Below, piece after piece: positions 37,527 through 46,674 of a stretch of DNA of 64,000 nucleotides. The notes below the pieces were generated by a model. That model made no database searches and had not been told where the DNA came from. It saw only the letters and a program-made list of their open reading frames with translations. Within the stretch, counting starts at the first letter, position 1, and the number at the start of each line of letters is the position of its first letter. The DNA is from Planctomicrobium sp051466335. GTDB lineage: Bacteria > Planctomycetota > Planctomycetia > Planctomycetales > Planctomycetaceae. The DNA lies in assembly GCF_051466335.1 (NCBI RefSeq), contig NZ_CP195793.1:4030001-4094000 (forward strand), given 5' to 3'. A program made the translations under genes and the position numbers.

Positions 37527-38480
37527 TGCTCTGTTGAAAGGCCTGTGAGTTATTGTGTTTCACCTAACGCCTCAGGGCGTAGGCCAGGACTCGGATCGCT
37601 GCTTCCACAAACAAGCTTCGCTCACTCCGGGCTGAGAGGGCGTTTCCGGTGGTGCGTTTGAGCCCACTCAGGTACGATTCCACCAGCCAGCGTCTGCCGT
37701 AGCCTTTCTCCTTGAGTGTTTCTGCAGTCATTTCGGAGCGATACATTCCATTGAGCCCATCATCCGTTCGGTGCACAGCAGGGTTGATCACGCTGTCCAC
37801 CTGCCAATCCTCCCGGCAGAACCGATGGACCCATTCGGCATCGTAGCCTGCATCGGCAAAGAGAGTTTTCGGCTGCGAACTCGTCGCCGCCTTGGCCAGC
37901 ACTTCAGCTGCTTCAGCCTTGTCATTGCAGGGCCCCCAACTCACCGCCAGTCCGCTGGGAATCAGTGATCCGGCCAGTACACACACGGACAATTTGACGT
38001 ACTTTGTCCGCTGTTTTCCGCTGCAAGACTGGAAGTGAGCACTCGCTGAGCTCGTCTCCATGCCTGTGGAATCGATGGCGGCTTCTTCTGCATCCAGTGC
38101 AAACTTCTGGACCAGTTCATGCAGCATCGCGTCGACGATCTCCAGCACGCTGGAGCGGTCAGCGAACTTCTTCAGCGTCGAATAATGCGGCAAGGACTTT
38201 AGCCCCAGACGGTCACGCAGGTCACTGGAGACTTCCAGAACCTCGATCACACCCCGGTAGGTTGCCTTCAGGTACGCCCGCAGAATCAGGCAGGTGAGAA
38301 GCTGCTCCTGAGTAAACTTCTGGGGACTGAAGCGGTGCGAATAGGGAGCGACGTACTTGCGGGCGATCCGCATTGAGAGTGAAGTGACTTCCAGCAGGAT
38401 ATTTGTAGGTGATGACGCGCTCATGCAACCTCTTTTAGCGCGACACAATCGAACATTCAAGAGACGTTTTCAACAAGGCA
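37527..38480 (-). mobile_element. IS5/IS903-like insertion sequence, 954 bp, intact
   Basis: Ends TGCTCTGTTGAAA and TGCCTTGTTGAAAA (reverse complement) are flanked by a 9-bp direct repeat AGAGAACGT (37518-37526 and 38481-38489). A 9-bp duplication and GCYTTGTTGAA-type ends recall the IS903 group. It is inserted within the YD-repeat gene. Truncated relatives lie at 31332-32082 and 32500-33105. Confidence 0.9.
37564..38424 (-). CDS. DDE transposase of the 954-bp IS
   Basis: This 286-residue transposase starts at the ATG at 38424 (MSASSPTNILLEV); a 12-residue longer frame is possible. Catalytic aspartates lie in AAIDSTGMETSSASAH and LFADAGYDAEWVHRF, and the glutamate in YGRRWLVESYLSGLKRTTG. It seems full length and uninterrupted, ending in the VLAYALRR motif about 37 bp from the left end of the element. 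It could mobilise the truncated copies at 31.3-33.1 kb in trans. Confidence 0.88.
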   Translation of the reverse strand: MSASSPTNILLEVTSLSMRIARKYVAPYSHRFSPQKFTQEQLLTCLILRAYLKATYRGVIEVLEVSSDLRDRLGLKSLPHYSTLKKFADRSSVLEIVDAMLHELVQKFALDAEEAAIDSTGMETSSASAHFQSCSGKQRTKYVKLSVCVLAGSLIPSGLAVSWGPCNDKAEAAEVLAKAATSSQPKTLFADAGYDAEWVHRFCREDWQVDSVINPAVHRTDDGLNGMYRSEMTAETLKEKGYGRRWLVESYLSGLKRTTGNALSARSERSLFVEAAIRVLAYALRR

Positions 38481-39335
38481 AGAGAACGTCTTGTACGAGT
38501 AAGTTGTGCGACCACCCAATGGCGGAATTTCAGCGGTGAGAAGCTGGCGGTCGTAGGTCCATGTTGTGCGGTTTCCGAGTGGCTCGATCTCGCCGACCTG
38601 ATTGCGCATGGCGTCGTAGATCTTAGTGGTCACCTGCCCCAATGGGTTGGTGACCTCCGTCACCGCCCCGCTGACATAGTTGTACGTGGTGATCCCACTA
38701 TTAGGCGACTGGACACGGTTGCAGAGCCCGTTCGCATCCCATCCATAGGTCGTGCGCAGGCCGTCTGGAGCGATAATAGATTTGATGCGGCTGTTGGCGT
38801 CGTACTGATACTGAGTCTGGCAGAGTTCGGGAGTTGTTGCGGACTGCAGTAGTCCTCCAGCACTGAATGCGTAGGCTGTCGTCCTGCCATAGGGATCTGT
38901 GATTCCGGAGAGGTTGCCGTTGCCATCGTATGCGTATGTGGTCACCTGACTGACCGGGTTGGTGATGGTCGTGTTGCCGACATTGCGGGTAATTGTCCAG
39001 GTGCCCGGCTGAGGGATTGTTTTCCGAATGCGAAAGATCTTGCCCGGGTGCGACGGCGCCGTGGATGAATTGTAGTCGTGCTGGGTCCCATCCGCCTGCG
39101 TCTCAGTGAACGTACCGTCGTCATTTTCGACGAGTGTACAGGCGTTGCTTCCGACGGATTGGTACTCGTATGCTGGAGTCGCTGTGAAAGTTGCAGGCGG
39201 CGTGATTGCATCAGATTCTAGAAGTGAGGGGACGATGACCTTGCAATAGTACTTAGAGCGTTCGGACAAAACTGATCTTGGCACGTTTTGAGGATTGTGG
39301 GAAGGTCTGGTTTTTCTGTTCATGGAGGAACCGAC

Positions 39336-39731
39336 ATGGCTGGCCAATTGCTCAGTGATGATTTGTGGAACGAGATCGAATCGTTCTTCCCAACCTACGA
39401 GTTCTCTCCCAAAGGGGGCCGACCTCCTGCGGAGAACCGCACCGTCTTCACCTGCGTTCTGTTTGTGCTCAAGACTGGGATCGCCTGGGAAGACCTGCCA
39501 CTGGAGCTGGGCTGTTCTTACAAGACCTGCTACCGGCGGCTTCGCCAATGGATCGATCTGGGAGTCCTGCAAGACATTCATCGCCACCTCCTCACGCAGC
39601 TCAACGCCGCTGGTCGCCTAGAACTGGCCGACGTGCTCATCGATGCTGGGTTGATTAAGTCCCCGCTGGGAGGACAAAAATCGGCCCGAATCCGACAGAC
39701 CGCGGCCGCTGCGGCAGCAAGTCGCACCTGA
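39336..39731 (+). CDS. IS5-type transposase, N-terminal frame (copy 2)
   Basis: Identical in predicted product to the copy-1 frame at 15657; the same GGAGGA precedes the ATG and the same C-AAA-AA run allows the -1 shift into the second frame. It has the LLSDDLWNEIESFFP start and VLIDAGLI aspartate region. Confidence 0.88.
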   Translation: MAGQLLSDDLWNEIESFFPTYEFSPKGGRPPAENRTVFTCVLFVLKTGIAWEDLPLELGCSYKTCYRRLRQWIDLGVLQDIHRHLLTQLNAAGRLELADVLIDAGLIKSPLGGQKSARIRQTAAAAAASRT

Positions 39732-40135
39732 TGACCACTCACAACGGGATTCCATTGGCCAACACGCTCACTGCTGCCAATGTCCCTGATCTGAGACAAC
39801 TTCTCCCGCTGGTGTTTCTGAAGTTTCCCAAGATTGGTGGCAAGCGAGGACGGCCACTGGACCGTCCCCGTAGCGTGATCGCGGACAAGGGCTACGACTG
39901 CCAGACCACCCGTGATCTTCTCGCCGTGGCCGGGATTGAAACGCACATCCCCAAGCGCGGAACGCGACAGGCCTCTTCTCTAGGCGGCAGCCGCTGGCCC
40001 GTTGAACGGACGATCGCCTGGCTCAAGCAGTTCCGTCGAATCCGGATTCGCTGGGACAGGCGGGAAGAGATCTTTCAGGCGTTTCATGACATCGCTAACT
40101 CACTGATCACCTGGCGATTCCTCAACGCCGATTAA
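39731..40135 (+). CDS. IS5-type transposase, C-terminal frame (copy 2)
   Basis: Identical to the second frame of copy 1. It holds the ADKGYDC aspartate and VERTIAWLKQFRRIRIRW glutamate block. It is expressed as the tail of a frameshift product, with the frame open upstream of its ATG through GPNPTDRGRC. Confidence 0.88.
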   Translation: MTTHNGIPLANTLTAANVPDLRQLLPLVFLKFPKIGGKRGRPLDRPRSVIADKGYDCQTTRDLLAVAGIETHIPKRGTRQASSLGGSRWPVERTIAWLKQFRRIRIRWDRREEIFQAFHDIANSLITWRFLNAD

Positions 40136-40154
40136 GTTTTGTCCGCCGGCTCTA

Positions 40155-40217
40155 AGCGAAGGCTATACCATCGCACAGGAAGATTTGCAGACGCTTCGCA
40201 AATGCATTAAAAACTGA
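40155..40217 (+). pseudogene. C-terminal tail of an unrelated gene, cut by the 897-bp IS
   Basis: Twenty residues (SEGYTIAQEDLQTLRKCIKN) and a stop begin at the IS junction with no start of their own. It reads on the plus strand, opposite to the YD-repeat gene on the other side of the IS. Its family cannot be told. A weak GC-rich hairpin follows near 40221-40256. Confidence 0.5.
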
Positions 40218-40285
40218 GCCCTCCCGCTCCGGTCTAAATCCGGCAGGGTGGGTGGCGATCTACTTGAAGCCAACAAGGGTGATGT

Positions 40286-40687
40286 GTGGTTGTTTCATTC
40301 GATGGAGTCGTTATCGGCAACGACTACTCTCGAAAGACGCTGGCGAAACTCTGGGGTTACTCCAGCTATCACGCCCTTGCGCGAGGAGTGGTGACACCAG
40401 AGGCCGATAATAAAATCATCCTGTTCGTGACCAAAGAGAAACAGGCGTCAAGTGAGCAGTATGCTGACTCGTTGAATGGCAATTTTCTCTTCTGGGAAGG
40501 CCCCAATGACCATTTTGCAGAAGGTCGAATGGTCAACGCGACTCAATCAGATGATGAGATCCATTTATTTTATAGGCCGAGGCATCACTCGGAGTTCACC
40601 TATCTCGGTGAGTTAAGTGTCCTGGAGTTCAAAGAGTACAAAGACCAGCCGAGTCAATTTGTTTTTAAGTTAGAATCCTACAAGTAA
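40286..40687 (+). CDS. Orphan DUF3427-like domain protein
   Basis: The 133-residue product resembles the C-terminal DUF3427 region of restriction-type helicases: LWGYSSYHALARGVVTPEAD, KIILFVTKEKQASSEQY, FLFWEGPNDHFAEGRM and DEIHLFYRPRHHSEFTYLG. In the usual proteins this domain follows a large DEAD helicase, which is absent here, so it is either a standalone module or a leftover. GTG at 40286 is preferred since an in-frame TGA precedes it; AAGG lies about 10 bases upstream. Family assignment is by pattern. Confidence 0.55.
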   Translation: MVVSFDGVVIGNDYSRKTLAKLWGYSSYHALARGVVTPEADNKIILFVTKEKQASSEQYADSLNGNFLFWEGPNDHFAEGRMVNATQSDDEIHLFYRPRHHSEFTYLGELSVLEFKEYKDQPSQFVFKLESYK

Positions 40688-40771
40688 TCGGAATTTTCTG
40701 ACGTTCCATGCCTCCAAAGACTCAATCGCGATTACAAACCGTTCATTGGCGTCTTGTCATCCCGACTGAAG

Positions 40772-40812
40772 AAAAGGCTCGTTGCAGTAATTTGCAACGA
40801 GCCTTTTTTCGT
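40772..40812 (+). terminator. Rho-independent terminator after the DUF3427-like gene
   Basis: A perfect 15-bp stem (40772-40786 with 40793-40807, core AAGGCTCGTTGCA) with a short loop and a T run. It lies 85 bp after the preceding stop. Confidence 0.92.
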
Positions 40813-41128
40813 TTGGTAGATCGCCATTCCTAGAGCGACTTTCATAACAGTCTGAAGGTGCTGACGCAGCCAATCCGCTGACCCGGGCGTTGTTGCCGAT
40901 GAAAACTTTGAACCGCCCACACCCTATCCAGCCATTCAACAAAATCAGCGATATTGCAACCGGCAGTTAGTCGACACCATAGGCGAGAGTCTCGCCAGAA
41001 TGAATTACTGCTGTTCAAGCTCGTTCTCGTGTACAAACTATGGGTTCGCCTGGACGTTCCAAACTTGACTAGAATTGGATGCGGCGATATGAAAATGGTT
41101 CCGTCCATTGTGACTCAGGAGCCGGGCC
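40813..41128. other. Gap before the cytochrome gene
   Basis: It contains an isolated TAGAGCGACTTTCATAAC end (40831-40848) like the left end of the 80-bp MITE but no matching right end. No gene is visible in the rest. Confidence 0.5.
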
Positions 41129-44100
41129 TTGAAGTTGCTTCGTCTGCTTAATGTGATTGTCGTTTTGGCCTCTTCTGTGGCTTTCGTCGCTGCGGAGGAA
41201 TTGCCACCCGCAACCGGTCCCCGGATCGATCCTAATGATGTGTTTTCATTGCTGAAAACTCACTGCGTTCGTTGTCATGGGCCGGCAGTGGCAGAAGGAA
41301 AGCTGAACCTCGCGATTAAACAAGGAATCAAACGAGGAGGCGAGAACGGCGCAGCGGTTGTTCCCGGGCATCTTGAGGACAGCCTAATCTGGCAGCGAGT
41401 GGCCGCTAAAGAAATGCCCCCGGAAGAGCCGCTTTCTGACGAAAATATCGGAATTCTCAAACAGTGGATCTTGGCCTGCGCCCCCGGATTGCCGGAAACA
41501 GTATCCGACGAGCCGAATACGGAAGATCACTGGGCGTTTCAGCAACTCCAACCAAGTTCAGTTCCTGAAGTTCGTGATGACACGGCGGTGCGGAATGATC
41601 TTGACCGATTCGTGCAGGCTCGACTCGAACCAATGGGGCTAAAAATCGGCAGTGAAGCCCCTCGAGAAACGTTGATCCGCCGCGTGAGTTTCGACTTGAC
41701 CGGCCTTCCACCTAAGTTGTCAGAAATCGAACAATTTCTAAGCGATCCTGCTGATGACGCTTATGAAAAAATGGTGGAACGCTATCTGAACTCAGAGCGG
41801 TATGGAGAACGTTGGGGAAAGTACTGGCTTGATGCTGCTGGGTACGCTGACAGTAATGGTTATTTTGGAAGTGATACCCTGCGTCCGTATTCCTATCGAT
41901 ACAGGGATTATGTCATTCGTTCGCTCAATGCGGACAAGCCGTGGAACCAGTTCATTCGCGAACAGCTAGCCGGGGACGAGTTGGCCGGGTATGTTTCTGG
42001 CCAGGAATTCGATCCACAGATGGTCGAACTGCTCGAGGCGACTCATTTTCTGCGAAATAGTCCTGATGGAACAGATTCCAGCGACGGCAACCCCGACGAA
42101 GTTCGCGCCGATAAATACGCTGTTCTGGAAGGAACCCTGCAGATCGTTGGAACGTCACTTTTAGGTCTCACGGTCCAATGTGCTCGCTGTCATGACCATA
42201 AGTTCGAGCCCTTTACGCAGAAGGATTATTATCAGCTTCAGGCAGTCATCTACCCTGCTCTCAATGTGGATAGCTGGATCACGCCAAGTCAACGCGTGAT
42301 TGTTTCCGCTACAAAAGACGAGGTCTCAAAATGGCAAGAGCAAAACCAGCTCATCGATAACCAGATCGCAAAAGTCCATCGCGATTATCAACAGTGGGCC
42401 AGAGAGCATCGTGAACGAGGAAACATTATTTTTCACGACGCTTTTGATACGGAATCACAGCGAGTTGCTGATCACTGGTCAAACGTAGTTCCTGGAGACG
42501 CTCAACCCGCGGGCGACCCTCCAGTTCAGCTGGACCACACGACTTCTCCCGGCGCGAATCTCGCTGACGGGACACTCAGGATTTTGGCCGGAGCAGAAGA
42601 AGGAGATCGTGTCCTCTCGACACACGAATCCTTCGACTGGACTCCAGAGGCCACCGGTGACTGGATTCAAGCGACGTTCGATCTTGTTGATGCTGGTACT
42701 CCAGCTCCTTACGTCGGATTTTTTATTGCATTGCGGGATTTCAACAACCAGCAGGAACGGACCAACGGGAACCTGCTCATCGACGGGGCGATGTCCGGCC
42801 GAACAACAGTTCACACCAATTACCCTGGCACCGTTTCCGTGAATCGCGGTCAGATCGGAAAGAGCAGCTACTCGCCCGGCCGTAACTATGGCGTCCGGAT
42901 CACCAATATTGGAAATGGCAAGTTTGAGCTATCTCATGTCGTAGATGGCTCGGTCGAACCGGATTCGCTCATCCTCGATGAAAGCGAACTTCCCAATGGC
43001 GGTTTTGGGTTCGAGTACTGCTGCGGGAGAAGTTATGTAGTCGATAATGTCTTGGTGGAGACTTCACTGGCGACATCTCCAAAGAGTGACGAAATGCAAG
43101 CGATTGAGGAGGAACGCCAAAAACGCCGGCTTCAATTGGATAACGAGATCAAGTTACTGGAGGAGAAACGACCTGGCCCCCTCGAGCAACTTGCGCTCGT
43201 TACAGACGGTGGTCGCGAGGCACCACCAGTTCATTTATTAGAACGAGGAAGTTATCAGGCTCGTGGGGAACTGGTGGCAGCGGCTGCTCCATCGATGTTC
43301 AGCCGAGACGGAAGTTCAGAGTTATTGGAACCATCGTCGACGGAAAATCGTCAAACCACGGGACGGCGACTCGCTTTCGTCAACTGGTTAATGGCACCTG
43401 ATTCACGTCCCGCTGGATTGCTGGCTCGGGTAACTGTTAATCGCTGGTGGCAATACCATTTCGGAACTGGACTTGTCGCCACGCCGGATAATCTTGGCTA
43501 TTCCGGTGCAGCCCCGACGCATCCGGATCTCCTCGAGTACCTCGCTTGGCAACTCGTTGATCGCGAATGGAGCAGCAAGGCGATTCATCGGTTAATTCTT
43601 CATTCGGCAACCTATCGACAAGTCAGTCTTCCTTCTCAGCAAAGCTTGGAATCCGATCCACAAAACCAATTTCTATCACGGTTCCCTCTCCGCCGACTCG
43701 ATGCAGAAGCAATTCGCGATTCGTTACTCGCAGTGAGTGGGAGCCTTGATCTTACAATGTACGGTCCTCCCGCAGGAACCCAGATGAGCAGCGATGGGGA
43801 TGTCATAGTTGCAGAGCAACCCCAGGGCCAACGCCGAAGTGTTTATTTACGACAGCGCCGAACGGAGGTCGTTGGTGTTTTGGACGCTTTCGATGCTCCT
43901 TCAATCGTGTTTAACTGCACCGTTCGAAATCGGACGACAGTCCCGCTTCAGTCGTTGAAACTGATGAATTCTCCTTTCATACGCCAAAGAGCGAGTGAGC
44001 TGTCCCGTCAGGTACAAAGTCATCAATTGAGTCAAGACAACACGATTCAACTGCTATTCCGCACTGCACTGGGCAGATCCGCGACCGAACAGGAACTTTC

Positions 44101-44227
44101 CGCCAGTCTTGAGTTCTTGAAAACGCAACCTGCCAATTACCCCTCGCGTGAAGATGCGGATTCGATCACCTGGGTCGATTTGTGCCAGATGATCCTCGCC
44201 AGCAACGCCTTCCTCTACATTGAATAA
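41129..44227 (+). CDS. Planctomycete PSD1-type secreted cytochrome c protein (DUF1549/DUF1553)
   Basis: This 1,032-residue secreted protein starts at TTG (41129), supported by GGAG eleven bases upstream and by a signal peptide (residues 1-22). It then has a planctomycete cytochrome c domain with HCVRCHG at about residue 48, a DUF1549 region with RRVSFDLTGLPP, YWLDAAGYADSNGYF and the second haem-like CARCHDHKFEPF, an inserted beta-rich region of ~190 residues (about 430-640) in the style of a LamG-type sugar-binding domain, and the C-terminal DUF1553 region with RVTVNRWWQYHFGTGLV and PTHPDLLEYLA. These proteins occur in pairs with DUF1501 proteins and are linked to polysaccharide breakdown in planctomycetes, but no activity has been shown. 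Confidence 0.9.
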   Translation: MKLLRLLNVIVVLASSVAFVAAEELPPATGPRIDPNDVFSLLKTHCVRCHGPAVAEGKLNLAIKQGIKRGGENGAAVVPGHLEDSLIWQRVAAKEMPPEEPLSDENIGILKQWILACAPGLPETVSDEPNTEDHWAFQQLQPSSVPEVRDDTAVRNDLDRFVQARLEPMGLKIGSEAPRETLIRRVSFDLTGLPPKLSEIEQFLSDPADDAYEKMVERYLNSERYGERWGKYWLDAAGYADSNGYFGSDTLRPYSYRYRDYVIRSLNADKPWNQFIREQLAGDELAGYVSGQEFDPQMVELLEATHFLRNSPDGTDSSDGNPDEVRADKYAVLEGTLQIVGTSLLGLTVQCARCHDHKFEPFTQKDYYQLQAVIYPALNVDSWITPSQRVIVSATKDEVSKWQEQNQLIDNQIAKVHRDYQQWAREHRERGNIIFHDAFDTESQRVADHWSNVVPGDAQPAGDPPVQLDHTTSPGANLADGTLRILAGAEEGDRVLSTHESFDWTPEATGDWIQATFDLVDAGTPAPYVGFFIALRDFNNQQERTNGNLLIDGAMSGRTTVHTNYPGTVSVNRGQIGKSSYSPGRNYGVRITNIGNGKFELSHVVDGSVEPDSLILDESELPNGGFGFEYCCGRSYVVDNVLVETSLATSPKSDEMQAIEEERQKRRLQLDNEIKLLEEKRPGPLEQLALVTDGGREAPPVHLLERGSYQARGELVAAAAPSMFSRDGSSELLEPSSTENRQTTGRRLAFVNWLMAPDSRPAGLLARVTVNRWWQYHFGTGLVATPDNLGYSGAAPTHPDLLEYLAWQLVDREWSSKAIHRLILHSATYRQVSLPSQQSLESDPQNQFLSRFPLRRLDAEAIRDSLLAVSGSLDLTMYGPPAGTQMSSDGDVIVAEQPQGQRRSVYLRQRRTEVVGVLDAFDAPSIVFNCTVRNRTTVPLQSLKLMNSPFIRQRASELSRQVQSHQLSQDNTIQLLFRTALGRSATEQELSASLEFLKTQPANYPSREDADSITWVDLCQMILASNAFLYIE

Positions 44228-44241
44228 CCGGAAGACCTCAG

Positions 44242-45666
44242 ATGAATCCAGAGCTTCCCTTCGCATACAACCGCCGTGCATTTCTGAACCGATCTTCCGT
44301 TGGACTCGGAACACTTGCGCTCGCCCAGCTTCTACAGAATGATGCCAGGGCGGCGATGAGCAAGAGTGCAGGCAGAGGTCCTCATGTTCCACACCATGAA
44401 CCGTCAGCGGATTCAGTCATTTGCTTGTTCCAACACGGTGGCCCCAGCCAGATGGATCTCTTCGATCCAAAACCTGAACTCAGCCGTCGACACGGACAGC
44501 CCTACGAAGGGGATTTGGAGATTCATTTTGTCGGCCAAAAGGGGAACATCTTAGGTTCCCCTTTTCAGTTCGCGCCGCGGGGTGAATCAGGAATTGAACT
44601 CAGCGAACTCCTCCCACACACTTCGACCATCGTCGACGAGATGACTCTCGTCCGAAGTGTGACGACAGATTCCGTAGACCACGAATCGGCATTACGACTG
44701 ATCCACAGTGGAAAATTTCAGGCCGGGTATCCCACTTGGGGAGCGTGGGTCAGCTATGGCCTGGGAACAGTGAATCAAAATCTCCCTGCTTACGTCGTTC
44801 TGACGGATCCCGGCGGCATGCCTGTGGACAATGTTCGGAACTGGACCGCCGGCTGGCTACCGGCAGAGTATCAGGGGACCGCCTTTCGTCCGGGCAAATT
44901 TCCCGTTCCGAATCTCCAGCCTCCCGCCGATGTCACAGTGGGCGGACAAGCTGGACAACTGAAATTCCTCGAAGAGCTCAATCGATCTCACCTCGAACGT
45001 CATCCTGAGAACAACGAGTTAATGGCCCGTATTCAGGATTTCGAAATCGCGGCACGCATGCAGACGACTGTTCCGGAACTTCTCGACATCTCCGATGAAA
45101 CTGAAGCGACACAGAAGATGTACGGTCTCGACAATCCGGTCACGGCGGAGTATGGCACTCGTTGCCTGATCGCCCGCCGATTGGTCGAGCGGGGCGTGCG
45201 TTTCGTCCAACTTTTTCTCGCCGGGCAGCCTTGGGATACGCACAGCAAAAACGCCGAGGAGCTGAAGAAGAACTGTGCACGCACTGACCAGCCCAGTGCG
45301 GCTCTCGTTCAGGATCTCAAACAGCGAGGACTTCTTGATCGAACGATTGTATTGTGGGGAGGAGAGTTCGGGAGACTGCCCATCTCACAAGGAACCGATG
45401 GACGCGACCATAACCGACATGCAAACTCATTGTGGTTGGCAGGAGGAGGTTTCCAGCAAGGCTACGCCCACGGTCAGACTGATGATTTTGGCTATAAGGC
45501 GGTTCACGACGTGGTCAGCGTACACGACCTTCACGCCACACTGCTGCACGCACTCGGTCTGCAACATCACCGGTTGACTTATCCCAATGATGGCCGCTTG
45601 AGCAGCCTGACAGATGTGGAAATCACGAAAGCTCGAGTGATTCCGGAATTGCTACGAAGTGTGTAA
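44242..45666 (+). CDS. DUF1501 family secreted protein
   Basis: This 474-residue protein starts 14 bp after the preceding gene and is its usual partner. An N-terminal RRAFLNRSSVGLGTLALAQ resembles a Tat signal. The body has the DUF1501/sulfatase-like pattern: FQHGGPSQMDLFDPKP, VRSVTTDSVDHESALRLIHSG (in part), LWGGEFGRLP, DGRDHNR and HDLHATLLHALG. It is predicted to fold like alkaline phosphatase superfamily enzymes, but the metal ligands are not complete enough to assign catalysis. Exported folded, and probably acting with the PSD1-type protein. Confidence 0.9.
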   Translation: MNPELPFAYNRRAFLNRSSVGLGTLALAQLLQNDARAAMSKSAGRGPHVPHHEPSADSVICLFQHGGPSQMDLFDPKPELSRRHGQPYEGDLEIHFVGQKGNILGSPFQFAPRGESGIELSELLPHTSTIVDEMTLVRSVTTDSVDHESALRLIHSGKFQAGYPTWGAWVSYGLGTVNQNLPAYVVLTDPGGMPVDNVRNWTAGWLPAEYQGTAFRPGKFPVPNLQPPADVTVGGQAGQLKFLEELNRSHLERHPENNELMARIQDFEIAARMQTTVPELLDISDETEATQKMYGLDNPVTAEYGTRCLIARRLVERGVRFVQLFLAGQPWDTHSKNAEELKKNCARTDQPSAALVQDLKQRGLLDRTIVLWGGEFGRLPISQGTDGRDHNRHANSLWLAGGGFQQGYAHGQTDDFGYKAVHDVVSVHDLHATLLHALGLQHHRLTYPNDGRLSSLTDVEITKARVIPELLRSV

Positions 45667-45919
45667 ATGCCTTTGGTTCAATAGGGTGCTGTATCGATTG
45701 ACTTCAAAGGTTCGGGTGATGACGGCAGCTTGATTTGAAGGATATCGAAAATGTTATCGAAGTCCCCGGCAAGCCGTCAGGGACAATGATATGCACGGGC
45801 TCTATTTCACATTGCGTTGCTGTCAGTTTCAAAGTACGAATTGATTCAGGACTTGAAGCTCACAGGCAAATTGAACCTAGTTCCGATTCGGAACCGCATG
45901 CGACGGTCGTGGAATTCCA
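45667..45919. other. Short gap before tspO
   Basis: Nothing convincing apart from short frames without features (the frame at 45735-45923 lacks protein character). Confidence 0.35.
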
Positions 45920-46399
45920 ATGAGCAATACAAAGCAAATCCTGGGACTAGTCTTTTTTCTCTTTATCTGCCTGGGAGCAGGTGGGCTTGGCGCCATGGCG
46001 ATGTCGCCTGCGGACGATGAGTGGTATCGGACGCTCGTCAAGCCGTCCTGGAATCCTCCGGGTTGGATTTTTGGACCAGTTTGGACCACTCTTTATGTCT
46101 TCATGGCGATTGCTGCCTGGCTTGTTTGGCGGAGTCGCGGACTTAAGGGAGCGAGCATCCCCCTGACCTTGTTTGTTATTCAGTTGATTTTGAATATTGC
46201 ATGGTCGTGGATCTTCTTCCGTTTTCATCAACCAGGATGGGCATTCCTTGAACTGATTGTACTCTGGTTGGCAGTCGCAGCGACGGCAGTTGTTTTTTAT
46301 CGAAACAACAAGACAGCGGGGATACTGTTCTTACCCTACCTCGCGTGGTCAACATTCGCTTCAGTGCTGAACTTCACAATATGGCGATTGAACGCATAG
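45920..46399 (+). CDS. tspO: TspO/MBR family membrane protein
   Basis: This 159-residue protein has five transmembrane helices and the family motifs KPSWNPPGWIFGPVWT, the AWLVWR/NIAWSWIFF segments and LPYLAWSTFASVLNFTIWRLN at the end. TspO proteins bind tetrapyrroles and cholesterol-like ligands in the membrane. Close relatives are widespread in planctomycetes and related bacteria. It is not clearly in an operon. Confidence 0.93.
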   Translation: MSNTKQILGLVFFLFICLGAGGLGAMAMSPADDEWYRTLVKPSWNPPGWIFGPVWTTLYVFMAIAAWLVWRSRGLKGASIPLTLFVIQLILNIAWSWIFFRFHQPGWAFLELIVLWLAVAATAVVFYRNNKTAGILFLPYLAWSTFASVLNFTIWRLNA

Positions 46400-46546
46400 A
46401 ACCGCGGCAACCAGAAAATCTAAATCGACTTAGAGAGTTGCATCGGAAGAGAATGCACTTCAAGGCGAGTTTTGAAGGGACGTCGTACAGTGCATCAGCT
46501 CGCGAGGTCCGTACACAGTCCTGTGCAGGGTACTCAGAATTCACTA

Positions 46547-46672
46547 GAGCCAGTGATGGACTCTGTAAACTAGCCCCTGTCTCAGCGGTGTGTGGCCGCG
46601 AATGGTGGCAAAAACTCATTCAGAGGCTGCGTTTATCGCCGCCTGAACGCCACACTCTCGCGAAAATCGCTC
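46547..46672. mobile_element. IS-derived repeat with TAGAGC ends, MITE-like
   Basis: TA-flanked at both ends with GAGCC on the left and GCTC on the right; the CTAG at the right end is also the site used by the neighbouring 863-bp IS. The last 101 bp (46572-46672) recur at 50787-50887 with about 85-90 percent identity. No coding capacity. Confidence 0.65.
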
Positions 46673-46674
46673 TA

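Larger units (their letters stand above)
34005..39255 (-). pseudogene. YD-repeat (RHS-type) protein gene, interrupted by a 954-bp IS and cut by an 897-bp IS
   Basis: The remaining protein is about 1,420 residues. The 5' segment (39255-38481) has YD-type repeats such as GITDPYGRTTAYAFSAGG but no start; the frame meets a TAG just beyond the 897-bp IS. After the 954-bp IS (37527-38480, duplication AGAGAACGT) the frame resumes with SQNVRRIETRQSPVGRTTY, and the two halves join without a shift. The 3' 1,149 residues hold ~40 YD repeats in 21-residue periods (about 63 bp), then the RHS core FGGFWGYFTDSDTGRIYIRA and DPAGFVDGMNLYRAYFVPNG (near residue 960). The unique C-terminus of ~175 residues is AT-rich and of no known family. 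The 5' end appears lost through the IS at 39256. Confidence 0.83.
39256..40152 (+). mobile_element. IS5-family insertion sequence, 897 bp, copy 2
   Basis: It has the same ends and length as copy 1 (15577-16473) and appears identical in sequence. TA is present on both sides (39254-39255, 40153-40154) and the rebuilt target is CTTAAG, as at copy 1. Unlike copy 1, the two flanks do not belong to one gene: the left is the YD-repeat gene and the right is the tail of an unrelated plus-strand frame. Confidence 0.93.
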
